Positions 35,731-45,183 are shown, counted from the stretch's first letter. The stretch is 64,000 nt of DNA from Bacteroidota bacterium (GCA_009773165.1 WOUZ01000006.1:186001-250000), one strand, 5' to 3'. Notes: generated by a model from the sequence alone, not told the origin. Translations and numbers: made by a program.

Positions 35731-35738
35731 TAGTTTTG
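35731..35738 (+). promoter_or_regulatory. Candidate -7 promoter box for the cNMP-binding protein gene
   Basis: TAGTTTTG matches TAnnTTTG and lies 31 bp before the ATG at 35770. No clear -33 element. Confidence 0.4.
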
Positions 35739-35769
35739 AGTTACCAAAACATAAGCCGGCACAAGTACC

Positions 35770-36534
35770 ATGATTGAAGATAATCAACTGTCAATTGACG
35801 ATCGCATCTTGATTCTATCAAAGATTCCTGTTTTCAATAAGCTGAAAAAAAATGCATTCACCGAACTGGCGAATCTGCTCATCGAGAAAAAAACGCGGGC
35901 GCAGGAACCAATTTTCAAAAAAGGTGAAGTTGGACAGGAAATGTATATTCTTATCGAGGGTGAAGTGCGCATTCATGATGGGAATCATGTGTTGACCCGC
36001 CTCACACAGGGTGATTTTTTTGGTGAATTTGCTCTCATTGATAGCGCAGTACGCTCAGCATCAGTAACAACCGAGAAACCATGTCTGCTTTTACAGTTGA
36101 GACAAATTGATTTTCTCAGCTTTTCTGAAACACACCCTGAAGTTTTATTGGGAATACTGCAAACACAAGTGAAGAGGATGCGCGACATGAACGAGCTGGA
36201 AGATAAACTCTCGAAAAGCTATGTTAAAATCAGCAAAATCAAGCAGGAACTTGAGATTCAGCATCAGGCTGTAAATGAGCAGAAACAGCAGCTCCTGGAA
36301 CAAAATGAGCAACTTACGGAATTGAATGAATTCAAACGAAAGACTACAAGTGTCTTAATACACGGATTGAAGAATCCAATGACAAGCGCGATGACAATGG
36401 CTGAAATGCTTCTTGCTCAAACAAAAAAGGGTTCTGAACTTTCAGAATATGCTGATATCCTGCGTCAATCACTTCTTAGAATGGATGATGTTTTGAATCA
36501 GCTAATCCGTACCAACGAAAAAGAAGAAATCTAA
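35770..36534 (+). CDS. Cyclic-nucleotide-binding domain protein with coiled coil and isolated H-box (DHp-like) segment
   Basis: 254 residues. The N-terminal cNMP-binding beta-barrel (about 15-135) has an intact phosphate-binding cassette, GDFFGEFALIDSAVRSASV (Glu86, Arg95). A charged coiled coil follows (about 137-190), then FKRKTTSVLIHGLKNPMTSA, a histidine-kinase-type H-box with His198, and a second helix (222-247) as in a DHp four-helix dimer. No HATPase domain follows: the frame stops at 36534 and the next 170 bp hold only a terminator. It may be a phosphorelay or dimerisation partner of another kinase. No DNA-binding HTH is visible. Confidence 0.75.
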   Translation: MIEDNQLSIDDRILILSKIPVFNKLKKNAFTELANLLIEKKTRAQEPIFKKGEVGQEMYILIEGEVRIHDGNHVLTRLTQGDFFGEFALIDSAVRSASVTTEKPCLLLQLRQIDFLSFSETHPEVLLGILQTQVKRMRDMNELEDKLSKSYVKISKIKQELEIQHQAVNEQKQQLLEQNEQLTELNEFKRKTTSVLIHGLKNPMTSAMTMAEMLLAQTKKGSELSEYADILRQSLLRMDDVLNQLIRTNEKEEI

Positions 36535-36641
36535 AATCCTGAGGGGAAAATAGTTCTTTCTATTTTCAAAGCTGTTATCTATTGAATCTCGCAAGATTAT
36601 GTTTATTATGAATGAGTTCTGCGATTTTGTAAAATCAAATC

Positions 36642-36683
36642 AAAAAAAAAGACCCTGTAACAAGAAGTAGCAGGGTCTTTTTT
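36642..36683. terminator. Bidirectional intrinsic terminator
   Basis: AAAAGACCCTG and CAGGGTCTTTT form a perfect stem around a 13-nt loop, with A and T runs on the two sides. It lies between the convergent cNMP-domain and M14 carboxypeptidase genes, so it can serve both. Confidence 0.85.
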
Positions 36684-36703
36684 AATGATTTTTTCAGCTG
36701 TGA

Positions 36704-39022
36704 TTATCTGTTAACCGACAATTTTTGCACCCAGGTTGTTGTACCCGAAGTGATTTGCAACATATATATTCCAGGGTTAAGGCTACGAATATCTAATTGA
36801 TAATTATTCACATCACCAACAACGTTATCAATAATCGTTTTACCATTTTGATCCAAAACTTTGACTTCCCTGATGTTATCAGTTGTTTTAATCTGAACAA
36901 AAGTTACCGCCGGATTAGGATACACTATAACCTTGTTTTTTTCTAACTCCTCAGCCCCTACTGTTGAAAAACAACTGATAGTTGCTGCCCAGCCTGCCTC
37001 AACAACTGAACCATCTGAGAAGAATTGAAAGGTCAACCCCTTGCCGCCATTATTGGCAATTATCGTTCCGGGAGAGTTTGTTCCACACCATGTACCAAGT
37101 AGTGGAGCACTGGTATTCAGTCCATTATAAATCTTAAGCCAGTCATAATCGCAATTAGATTGTGCCTCAAGATCAAACATAGTGAATTCCACTTTTGTAA
37201 GAGCTTCCTCCGTATCAGGCACAATTGTCATGGTCATTTGCTGGTTGTTTCCATATTCATTTGATGGCCCACCCGGATCAAAAAATGTTCCTTCACAGGT
37301 AGTATAAGTACCGTTCGACATGATGTACATTGAGGTAACACTTACCAAATCCGGTTTTAAAATAGTACTTGAAACCCCGCTGCCATTGGTGATAGTTAAC
37401 TGAACATCGTATTCACCAGCATTAGGATAGGTGATGTTAACAGGATTTTCCAAAGTTGAGACTGATGGCTCAGCTCCTTCGAACACCCACTGCCAGGAAA
37501 CAATATTCTGGCCAAAAGAATTATCGAAAAAGTTCACCTGTCCGCCTTTTGGAATCTGATAAGCGTTGGCTGTGAAATCAGCAATTACTGTCCCTGGAAC
37601 AAGTTCCACATCGAGGTTGATGGTTTGTTGATCGCCAATAGTTAAATTGCTGATGGTTTTGGAATAATAACCTTCAGCCGAAAAAGTTAAGTTGTAGGTC
37701 CCTGCTTTTACGGGGCGGGAATAATTTCCTGCTGGTAAACTGGTGCGGACATATGAGTTATCAAGGTCATGACCAATAATATCTACTCTTGCCTCAATAG
37801 GCTCTCCGGTTAAAGTATCTGTAACAATTCCATGAAAACCAAACATTGCCTGTTCCATATAGTTAATGAGCGACCTGTAATTGTACTCCCAAAGTACAGG
37901 TAACTGAGATGCAGGCAAAAGTTTTATGTTTGAAATCTCGATAGTTACCTCTCTGCATTGTTCAAAATAATTCATATAGTCTTGTCTTCCGCCAGAGATC
38001 GTGTACCAGGCATAGCCATTAGTTATTCCATTATCAAAATCTGAGAGGTATCCCGAAGGAGCATGAATATGTGCTGTATCAGCATATTCCCTGCAAACAT
38101 AAATCCACCAATTATTATCGGCATGCAGACGCGACCAGGTATCCCAGGGATAGTTTAACACCTCTGCTCCTCCGTGAAAGTTTGCCGACATTGAGAAATT
38201 CCGATCTTCACCAAATTGCATAAAATGGACTGTTTCTGGTTGCCAAGCATTACCGTCAGGATGTTGTCCGTCTTCCGGATCAGCATAATTACGGTTTAAG
38301 TCAATTCCATTCGAATTTCCTCTTATCGCACCATTAACTGTGTTATTACCACCATAATATGTTCCATCAGGGTTAGCTAATGGGTTGATCCAGATATCAA
38401 CATTATCAACAAGTTGGGTAATAACAGGGTCATTTCCATAGTTTTGGAGCAAATAATCGATCAACCGAAGCATGAGCACGTAACCTGTTGTTTCATCGCC
38501 GTGGATGGACGAAGTATACAAAAACTCCGGCTTTCCAAGTGGGGTTCCATTATTGATACGAGCAGCTATAATCTGTCGTCCGCTGTTGAGTGTGCCAATT
38601 GTTTGAATCGTGCAGAGATCAGGATAATTCGTTGCAAACTGCTGCATCATTGCTAAATATGCTGGGTAAGTGGGATAGGTATTCCAGTCGTTAACTGATT
38701 TTATATCAGCAACATCCATCATAGGTTGGTTAGGATACTGCAAAGATGGAGGCATGAGCAATGTTGGCTTGTAACCTGCTGACAGAAGACGCGCGAACTG
38801 CAACGGATTAGCATATGCGATGCATCCGTTTTGAGTTATCGCATCAATGGAAACCATTTTGTTGATGGTTTCAAACTCTTTTTGATCGCTAACATTTAAC
38901 TCAAAATAAAATTCATTGCGTGAAGCCTGTAATATTTCAAGCTCCGATTGTGTCTGAGCCATCATGTGGCCGGCGAATAGGATAAATGCAAAAAGCATCA
39001 CCCTTTGGTAGAAAAATCTCAT
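36704..39022 (-). CDS. Secreted M14 zinc carboxypeptidase with regulatory, PKD, CUB-like and T9SS sorting domains
   Basis: 772 residues. Signal peptide 1-22. M14 catalytic domain about 110-390 with zinc ligands His174 and Glu177 (HGDE) and His283 (NFHGG), substrate block GIDLNRNY and catalytic Glu362 (TIEIS). Then a carboxypeptidase-regulatory-like domain (about 395-475), a PKD-like domain (about 480-565, WQWVFEG), a CUB-like domain (about 575-685, YDWLKIYNG, WAATISC) and a type IX C-terminal sorting domain (VIVYPNP to the end). Exported through T9SS to the surface, where it trims peptides. The layout resembles metallocarboxypeptidases of protein-degrading Bacteroidota. Confidence 0.92.
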   Translation of the reverse strand: MRFFYQRVMLFAFILFAGHMMAQTQSELEILQASRNEFYFELNVSDQKEFETINKMVSIDAITQNGCIAYANPLQFARLLSAGYKPTLLMPPSLQYPNQPMMDVADIKSVNDWNTYPTYPAYLAMMQQFATNYPDLCTIQTIGTLNSGRQIIAARINNGTPLGKPEFLYTSSIHGDETTGYVLMLRLIDYLLQNYGNDPVITQLVDNVDIWINPLANPDGTYYGGNNTVNGAIRGNSNGIDLNRNYADPEDGQHPDGNAWQPETVHFMQFGEDRNFSMSANFHGGAEVLNYPWDTWSRLHADNNWWIYVCREYADTAHIHAPSGYLSDFDNGITNGYAWYTISGGRQDYMNYFEQCREVTIEISNIKLLPASQLPVLWEYNYRSLINYMEQAMFGFHGIVTDTLTGEPIEARVDIIGHDLDNSYVRTSLPAGNYSRPVKAGTYNLTFSAEGYYSKTISNLTIGDQQTINLDVELVPGTVIADFTANAYQIPKGGQVNFFDNSFGQNIVSWQWVFEGAEPSVSTLENPVNITYPNAGEYDVQLTITNGSGVSSTILKPDLVSVTSMYIMSNGTYTTCEGTFFDPGGPSNEYGNNQQMTMTIVPDTEEALTKVEFTMFDLEAQSNCDYDWLKIYNGLNTSAPLLGTWCGTNSPGTIIANNGGKGLTFQFFSDGSVVEAGWAATISCFSTVGAEELEKNKVIVYPNPAVTFVQIKTTDNIREVKVLDQNGKTIIDNVVGDVNNYQLDIRSLNPGIYMLQITSGTTTWVQKLSVNR

Positions 39023-39043
39023 CTTTTAAATATGTTTTAATGA

Positions 39044-39925
39044 TTAAAAAATAGCCATTTGTTTAGCAATTTGTAGAATTAGTTGCTCACTTGCCGGCAT
39101 TAAAGGTAGCCTTACGACATCTTCACACAGCTTCATTTCTTTCATGAGTGCTTTAACCCCCGCAGGGTTACCTTCAGCAAACAGTAACTCTATCATTTTG
39201 AGCATCTTGTAATGTAATACTTTCGCCTGTTCGTTATCATTCGACAACTGAGCGTTAACCATTGAGGTAAAAGATTTTGTAAAAGCATTGGCTGCAACTG
39301 AAATTACACCCTTTGCACCTAAAGCGATTAAAGGTAGCGTGAGCGCATCATCACCCGAAATAACTTCAAAATGCGAGGGTTTCTGAGCTATGATGTCCAT
39401 TATTTGCAACACATCTCCTGAGGCTTCTTTCACAGCAACAATATTCGAATGGGCGTTAGCAAGTTCCAATGTTGTTGTCGGTTTCATATTAACACCTGTG
39501 CGCCCCGGCACATTATAAAGAATTACCGGCACGGGACTTGTTTTTGCAATCAGATCATAATGAGCATATAAACCACTTTGGCCAGGCTTGTTGTAATAAG
39601 GTGTAACTGATAGAATCCCTGAAATATTGTTGAAAGAGGTTCGCTCGATTTGCTTTACAATGGAATCTGTATTGTTTCCTCCAATCCCCAAAACAGTCGG
39701 GACACGACCGCCATTTGCCTTGATAATTGTATTCAGAACCTCAGATTTTTCATTCTCATTCATAACCGGAGCTTCGCTCGTGGTTCCTAGTGCAACTAGG
39801 TAATCAACGCCATTTTCAATGACATGATTTACTATTTGCTCAAGAGCTTCAAAGTCAATTGAATGATCTTGTTTAAAAGGAGTTACTAAAGCGACACCAG
39901 TGCCAAAAAACGAAGTTGTTGTCAT
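39044..39925 (-). CDS. dapA: 4-Hydroxy-tetrahydrodipicolinate synthase
   Basis: 293 residues, the standard DapA length. Schiff-base Lys166 in AVKEASGD, Tyr137 in LYNVPGRTG, Thr48-Thr49 in GTTSEAP and Tyr111 region in VTPYYNKP are present. It condenses pyruvate with aspartate semialdehyde in lysine and diaminopimelate synthesis. It is downstream of a 201-residue protein of unknown function (49-bp gap) on the same strand, and about 20 bp upstream of the M14 gene. Confidence 0.95.
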   Translation of the reverse strand: MTTTSFFGTGVALVTPFKQDHSIDFEALEQIVNHVIENGVDYLVALGTTSEAPVMNENEKSEVLNTIIKANGGRVPTVLGIGGNNTDSIVKQIERTSFNNISGILSVTPYYNKPGQSGLYAHYDLIAKTSPVPVILYNVPGRTGVNMKPTTTLELANAHSNIVAVKEASGDVLQIMDIIAQKPSHFEVISGDDALTLPLIALGAKGVISVAANAFTKSFTSMVNAQLSNDNEQAKVLHYKMLKMIELLFAEGNPAGVKALMKEMKLCEDVVRLPLMPASEQLILQIAKQMAIF

Positions 39926-39974
39926 AAATTCAGATAGCTTTTTTTATTCTCAATTCATTCATTAAAGCAGGTGT

Positions 39975-40580
39975 TTAACCTTTCTTTGTTTCTGAATCAC
40001 CTGATAAAGCGTTGAGGTAGTCGTGGCAATTTGTGAGGTATTCTTCAAAAGTAGTTGCAGTTTGCGAATACAGCGATATGGGGTACAATTGCTTGCAATC
40101 TCCTAACGGTGATCCAATTTTCATACCGGAGGTTGCAGCAGCTGCAATTACATGCATTTGCAACAAGTTTCGCTCATCAGCATTGATCAGCAAATCGAAT
40201 CGTTCGCTCCTGACTACATTTTTTAAGTCAGTACTGGGCTTCCCAAAAAAACTAAAACTTCTTTTGTTGATCTTTAAAATGCCATTAACTACACGGTGAT
40301 CCAGTTTTTTCTCTTGAGTAAATTGTATAAAAAGTATTTTCTTAAGATGGGGATACATATCAGCAATCCATTTATATCGTTCCAGAGTATCTTTATCGTC
40401 AGAACTAACAAGCAGTAGCAACGACTGTATTGAACTGAAGGACATTAATTTGAAGGTCTGTCTATCTTCAGTTAACTGACAAATACTACGATGAAAGAAA
40501 TAAGGCAGAGCCATTTTTTCGAGTTTTAAACAATTTACTTTAGAGGCCGTAAAATTAAAGGTTTTAACGAAGGAAGCCAT
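39975..40580 (-). CDS. Conserved Bacteroidota protein of unknown function (possible DUF6913)
   Basis: 201 residues, cytoplasmic, with alternating hydrophobic strands and helices: SIQSLLLLVSSDDKDTLERY, LKKILFIQFTQ, SFFGKPSTDL and the C-terminal RFDLLINADER, which gives a Rossmann-like impression. AAAATSGMKIGS follows. I recall this kind of protein beside dapA in Bacteroidota, possibly named DUF6913, but cannot confirm the name. The link to dapA (same strand, 49 bp) suggests a role connected with diaminopimelate or cell-wall supply; this is inference only. Confidence 0.65.
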   Translation of the reverse strand: MASFVKTFNFTASKVNCLKLEKMALPYFFHRSICQLTEDRQTFKLMSFSSIQSLLLLVSSDDKDTLERYKWIADMYPHLKKILFIQFTQEKKLDHRVVNGILKINKRSFSFFGKPSTDLKNVVRSERFDLLINADERNLLQMHVIAAAATSGMKIGSPLGDCKQLYPISLYSQTATTFEEYLTNCHDYLNALSGDSETKKG

Positions 40581-40696
40581 TCTTTATGCATGTAAAATTG
40601 TTTTTTTTAATGTAATTTGTGGCTTTATCATTCAATTTGATCTGCTTTCGCATCAATTCAAGTTTTATGACGTATTTTGCACACAAATACTAGATA

Positions 40697-41458
40697 GTGA
40701 AAATTACTGTTTTAGGAAGTGGGACATCTCAGGGCGTGCCTGTAATAGCTTGTCCTTGTGATGTTTGTGCTTCATCCGACCCTTTTGACAAACGTTTACG
40801 ATCATCAGTTCTTATTGAAACTGCAACCACAACAGTCGTTATTGACGCAGGCCCTGATTTCCGTCAACAAATGTTGCGTGCCGGCGTGAAAAAACTGGAT
40901 GCAATTCTGATAACTCATACACACAAAGATCACATTGCCGGACTTGATGATGTGCGTTCGTTTAATTATCTGACAGGAAAAGCAGTCGTGGTTTATGCCC
41001 GTCCATCGGATCAACTGGAAATAAAACAGGAGTTCAGTTATGCCTTTTCCGAGAATCCTTATCCGGGAGTTCCCGAATTTGATCTTCGTAATTTATCAAT
41101 TGACCAAATTCAAATAGGAGATCTGACAATTCAGCCCGTCGAGCTCAAACACATGAACTTAAGTGTGTTCGGGTTCCGGATTGGTGATTTTTCCTATCTG
41201 ACAGATGTCAATTTTATTCCTAAAGATAGCATGGATATCCTCAAAGGAACTCAGATTTTAATTATCGATGCATTGCGAAAAAAAGCTCACCCATCACATT
41301 TCAATCTCGATCAAGCAATTGATGTTGCGCAACATTTGGAAGTCCCACAGACATATTTCACACATATCAGTCACTTGATGGGCAAACATTCAGCTATTGA
41401 AAAAGAATTGCCCAAAAACATAAATTTAGCCTGGGATGGTCTGGAAATAGAGTTATAA
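40697..41458 (+). CDS. MBL-fold metallo-hydrolase (PhnP-like phosphodiesterase)
   Basis: 253 residues from a GTG start at 40697 that gives a complete N-terminal strand MKITVLGSGTSQGVP. A Cys cluster CPCDVC (20-24) resembles the zinc-knuckle of PhnP. The metal-binding motif HTHKDH (His74, His76, Asp78, His79) follows, with more ligands in LTDVNF and FTHISH. PhnP hydrolyses cyclic ribose phosphates; in this family the real substrate varies. Cytoplasmic. Divergent from the 201-residue gene. No phosphonate genes are nearby, so a phosphonate role is unlikely. Confidence 0.82.
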   Translation: MKITVLGSGTSQGVPVIACPCDVCASSDPFDKRLRSSVLIETATTTVVIDAGPDFRQQMLRAGVKKLDAILITHTHKDHIAGLDDVRSFNYLTGKAVVVYARPSDQLEIKQEFSYAFSENPYPGVPEFDLRNLSIDQIQIGDLTIQPVELKHMNLSVFGFRIGDFSYLTDVNFIPKDSMDILKGTQILIIDALRKKAHPSHFNLDQAIDVAQHLEVPQTYFTHISHLMGKHSAIEKELPKNINLAWDGLEIEL

Positions 41459-41510
41459 CATGATCTGAATCAACGATTAAAAAAATTATTTCTTTTTCTT
41501 ACACCACACT

Positions 41511-41723
41511 TCATTCATTCAGAACATCAGAATCAAGCTCAAGGAGCACTTTTTTTACATCAAGTTCGGTTGATGTAAGCTTTTCTTTACAAATGTGTAT
41601 GAGTACTGCTGCTCTTTGAACCTTTTCCGATAGCTGATCTACGGTAATCTCACCCTTCTCCATCTCAGCAACTATTTGTTGTAACTCCTCAAAAGCTGCT
41701 GTGTAACTCATCTTCTCTTTCAT
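41511..41723 (-). CDS. xseB: Exodeoxyribonuclease VII small subunit
   Basis: 70 residues with the XseB pattern YTAAFEELQQIVAEMEKGEI then LSEKVQRAAVLIHICKEKL: a short two-helix protein that multimerises on XseA. It starts 4 bp inside the end of xseA (overlap), as in most genomes. The C-terminal VLNE ending and length are normal. With XseA it degrades single-stranded DNA to oligonucleotides. Confidence 0.9.
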   Translation of the reverse strand: MKEKMSYTAAFEELQQIVAEMEKGEITVDQLSEKVQRAAVLIHICKEKLTSTELDVKKVLLELDSDVLNE

Positions 41724-43126
41724 ATTTCGTGACTTTTTGTGTTATACACCTTTGTTACTTTTGCTGTAAAACTGCCATCTCCAAGAAGAGTTTTCACTTC
41801 ATCACCTTCTTTTAACTGATGTGCATTAAGCAGCAATCCATCGTTTGTAAAACTAATGCTATAACCTCGCTTTAAGACGTTTTCAGGGCTAAGCAACTTC
41901 ACGCTATTCTCTACGCCCTTCATCTCCAACCATTTATTTCCTATTAACTGAAAAGGTAGATTTTGGATTTTCTCTTTTAGTCTTCCAAGTTTTTCTATGT
42001 TTAAACCGAGTAGTTGCTGGCTGTTGCTTTTGTATCGGTGAACAATGGCTTCCACTGCATTTGACGCACCATTTAAATGCTTCTGACCCGAAAAACGAAA
42101 GTCAGCCTGTAAGTGACTTAACTCATTTCTGGCAGCAAAAATTTGCGCATTACTATTCGATTGTATACTGTATATCTGGTACTTAAGCAACTGTTTTGTA
42201 TTAACAATTTGTTTCAAACCATTTCGCATAGCTACTTTAGAAATATTCAACTTATGAATGAATTGCTCGAACTTTATCAAAAGCATGTCGGCCAACTCAC
42301 TGGGAGTTATAGCAAAAGTGTGTGCGGTCATTTCAGCCACAGTAAGATTGGTAGCATGACCGATGCCAGTAATGACAGGTAAAGGAAACTGTGCAATTGT
42401 TTTAGCCAGTGTATAATCGTTGTAAGCTGCGAGTCCGACCTCTCCGCCTCCGCCACGTATAATGGCAACAAGATCGAAATGATGAGCCACTTTTTTTATG
42501 CGTTCAAGTTGTTTAACAATCTGTCCTGCAGCCTTATCACCTTGTAGCAATGAAGGAAAAAGAATATGCTCCATTCTGAAATTTATCATCCGCGACTGCG
42601 TCAACTGAAGAAAATCAGCATACCCTTTGCTTGTAGAAACCGAAATAATTGCCATCCGTTTTGGAAGCAAAGGCAAAGATAAGCGCTTGTTGAGCTCAAA
42701 AACACCCTCTGCTTTAAGGCGCTGGATGGTTTCCAATTTTTCACGCTCTAGCTCTCCCAATGCAAAAATAGGATCAACATCGATAATTTGAAGTGTCAAT
42801 CCATAATTTGCATCATAGTTGATATTGCCTTTGAAAAGAATCGTGATACCATCGGTGAGTTTTTCGCCGGTAACCTTAATAAACTGCTCATTCACACGTT
42901 GAAAATCGTCGGCCCACAAAGTAGCACGCATCTGAGCTACCACTTTACCTGCTTCTTTCTGAACCAAATCGGGATAACAATGCCGTGAATGTTTATAGAA
43001 ATTGAGTTTATTCATTTCAGCTTTTATCCAGAAAGCTGTTGTATACCGAGCTGCCAGAGTGCGTTTGATGCTCTCTGAAACTTCCTTCAATGTAAAAACC
43101 TGTCTGTTTTCTATTAACTCCGACAT
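41720..43126 (-). CDS. xseA: Exodeoxyribonuclease VII large subunit
   Basis: 468 residues from ATG 43126, where similarity begins (FTLKEVSESIKRTL); the frame remains open upstream to 43231 but that part looks random and overlaps the divergent kinase promoter. An OB fold (about 10-110, FWIKAEMNKL, GNINYDANYGLTL) precedes the catalytic domain with RMAIISVSTSKGYADFL, AIIRGGGGEVGLAAYND and PVITGIGHATNLTVAE, then a helical region and a C-terminal RGYSISFTNDG. Cytoplasmic ssDNA exonuclease; operon with xseB. Confidence 0.94.
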   Translation of the reverse strand: MSELIENRQVFTLKEVSESIKRTLAARYTTAFWIKAEMNKLNFYKHSRHCYPDLVQKEAGKVVAQMRATLWADDFQRVNEQFIKVTGEKLTDGITILFKGNINYDANYGLTLQIIDVDPIFALGELEREKLETIQRLKAEGVFELNKRLSLPLLPKRMAIISVSTSKGYADFLQLTQSRMINFRMEHILFPSLLQGDKAAGQIVKQLERIKKVAHHFDLVAIIRGGGGEVGLAAYNDYTLAKTIAQFPLPVITGIGHATNLTVAEMTAHTFAITPSELADMLLIKFEQFIHKLNISKVAMRNGLKQIVNTKQLLKYQIYSIQSNSNAQIFAARNELSHLQADFRFSGQKHLNGASNAVEAIVHRYKSNSQQLLGLNIEKLGRLKEKIQNLPFQLIGNKWLEMKGVENSVKLLSPENVLKRGYSISFTNDGLLLNAHQLKEGDEVKTLLGDGSFTAKVTKVYNTKSHEI

Positions 43127-43186
43127 CTTCCAAGGATATATCTCTTGCGAAGATAAAAAAAGCCTCGTAACAAGTCTACGACATCG

Positions 43187-43194
43187 TACATTTG
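43187..43194 (+). promoter_or_regulatory. Candidate -7 promoter box for the second hybrid kinase
   Basis: TACATTTG, an exact TAnnTTTG match, 45 bp before ATG 43240. It overlaps the TTG that would start a longer frame at 43192, arguing for the downstream ATG. Confidence 0.45.
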
Positions 43195-43239
43195 CAAAAA
43201 AGAAAGTTGTATCTTGCATCAATAAACTCACAGTTACAT

Positions 43240-45183
43240 ATGCATGTGCTTTTAATTACAAACGAGATTTCAGATCAAATTTCCTTTTGCAAGATTGGTA
43301 AGAATTTCGGATTATCGTGTCAACGATTTGATCCTCAAAATGAAGGTGAGATCATACATAGCCTCTCCACAGGAAACTTCAGTACAGTTTTTCTGCATAC
43401 AGATTGTTACGATAGCTTCTCTGCGAGCCTTAGACTGGTGTCAGAAAGATTTCCTTTTATACCAATCATTGCGTTTGGCCCAAATCATCAGGAGCAAGAC
43501 ATGTTATCGGCTATGGATAACGGTTTGTGGGATTATATGTTAACAGATGAGCTAACTGAATCAATACTTTACAAAACCCTTTTATCAAACCATAAAAGGA
43601 TTTCCAGCATGAATCTTTTGCATCGCATGGAAGTTGAAATAAATGAAGCAAAAGAATACAGCAATCGACTTTTAGCGCGCATGAGCCACGAAATCAGAAC
43701 ACCAATGAATGCTGTTATCGGTATGGCTGAGATGCTTTTTGATACCGAACTAAACAGCAAACAAAGGTATTACATCGATACGATTCACGAAAGCGGCACA
43801 TTGCTGGTTGCCTTGTTCAACGACTTGCTTGACTACTCAAAAATTGAAGCAGGCACTATAAGGATTCATGACAAACCGTTTGATTTAAGGGAGAGCATGC
43901 GCGAAAGTATTGTTAGTGTGATGGAACATGCCCTTGAAAAACGTTTGGAATTACTCTACTTCTTCGATCCAACACTGCCACAACTATTCAATGGAGACGA
44001 CTTGCGCTTACGTCAGATAGTGATGAACCTGCTCGAAAATGCCATCAAGTTTACCAATCAGGGGTTTGTGCGTTTGGACGTAACAAAGTGTGTAGGATCG
44101 CAAAATTCATGGCTGTGTTTCAAAGTGAGTGATTCTGGTATCGGGATTAAAAGCGCACTGATTCCTCAGCTTTTCAAACCCTATGTTCAGGCCTCCATTG
44201 ATAGCTCCTCCAAAAGAGGTGTCGGATTGGGACTTACCATCTGCGAACATCTGGTTAAACGCATGAAAGGCTACGTGGAAGTGCATTCCGAACCCGAAAA
44301 AGGTTCAATTTTTACAATTCGTATTCCCTATAAACCACTTGAAAATAGCCAGGGTTCTAAACCATTGGAAACACTCAGAGGTAAAAAAGTTCTTTTTCTG
44401 ACAGCAGATAATGTGTTGGATCGTCTTGTAAGTGAATATCTTACATACAACAATATGGAAATTGATATAAAACATATTGATCAGGAATATCCAACATTCG
44501 CCGATTGGCTGCCTAATTACGATTTGCTCATCACCCACCTGCGAACTAATGTTAAAATTGACCTTCGCCTTATTGATGCCGTAAGAGAAAAAAAATCAAT
44601 ACCACACATTCTTTTTAAAGACAGAGAAAAGATCAATGATAAACCAATTGTCATTAGGAAAGATACTGTAATTTTACTTAAACCATTGGATTATATTGAA
44701 TTATTCGATACAATGGAAGCTGTGTTAGAAAGTAGAGCCGATGACCTAAACGCCATTGATCGCCAAATTCAACTGGACGAACGAATGGGAGAATACCACC
44801 CGCTTGACATATTGGTCGCCGAGGATAATGCTATCAATCAGCGCATTATTATGAGTGTATTAAACAGGTATGGTTATCAGGTGAAGCTTGTTGAAAATGG
44901 TAAAGAAGCAGTTGAATCCTTGGAAAGACGCATTTACGATGTGGTTTTAATGGACATCCAAATGCCTGTGATGGACGGAATTTCAGCAACAAAATTAATC
45001 AGGGAGCGCTTCAATAAAAAACGACAGCCTTACATAGTTGCACTCACAGCCGATGCCTTGCAGCAGGGAAAAGTAGAATATCTCGAACAAGGAGTGGATG
45101 AGTTACTCTACAAACCTGTTCAAACAAAAGCACTGATGCAATTACTTGCAAAATGCCACCGTCTTGACAGAGGACGCTGGTAA
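43240..45183 (+). CDS. Cytoplasmic hybrid histidine kinase with receiver-like N-terminus
   Basis: 647 residues from ATG 43240. Residues 1-115 look like a degenerate receiver (VLLITNE, then VFLHTDCYDS at the phosphoacceptor strand and IIAFGPN). HisKA follows with His150 in MSHEIRTPM, then HATPase (ENAIKFT, DSGIGI, GLGLTICEHL), a second receiver-like segment without a clear acid pocket (KVLFLTADN, LLITHLRTN) and a true receiver with Asp572 in LMDIQMP and Lys in YKPVQ. No membrane segment, so it senses a cytoplasmic signal or a partner. BarA/ArcB-like domain logic without an HPt domain. Confidence 0.86.
   Translation: MHVLLITNEISDQISFCKIGKNFGLSCQRFDPQNEGEIIHSLSTGNFSTVFLHTDCYDSFSASLRLVSERFPFIPIIAFGPNHQEQDMLSAMDNGLWDYMLTDELTESILYKTLLSNHKRISSMNLLHRMEVEINEAKEYSNRLLARMSHEIRTPMNAVIGMAEMLFDTELNSKQRYYIDTIHESGTLLVALFNDLLDYSKIEAGTIRIHDKPFDLRESMRESIVSVMEHALEKRLELLYFFDPTLPQLFNGDDLRLRQIVMNLLENAIKFTNQGFVRLDVTKCVGSQNSWLCFKVSDSGIGIKSALIPQLFKPYVQASIDSSSKRGVGLGLTICEHLVKRMKGYVEVHSEPEKGSIFTIRIPYKPLENSQGSKPLETLRGKKVLFLTADNVLDRLVSEYLTYNNMEIDIKHIDQEYPTFADWLPNYDLLITHLRTNVKIDLRLIDAVREKKSIPHILFKDREKINDKPIVIRKDTVILLKPLDYIELFDTMEAVLESRADDLNAIDRQIQLDERMGEYHPLDILVAEDNAINQRIIMSVLNRYGYQVKLVENGKEAVESLERRIYDVVLMDIQMPVMDGISATKLIRERFNKKRQPYIVALTADALQQGKVEYLEQGVDELLYKPVQTKALMQLLAKCHRLDRGRW

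Noticed and set aside
43127-43231. Upstream extension of xseA
   Set aside because: It overlaps the promoter region of the divergent kinase, and XseA similarity begins at the ATG at 43126.
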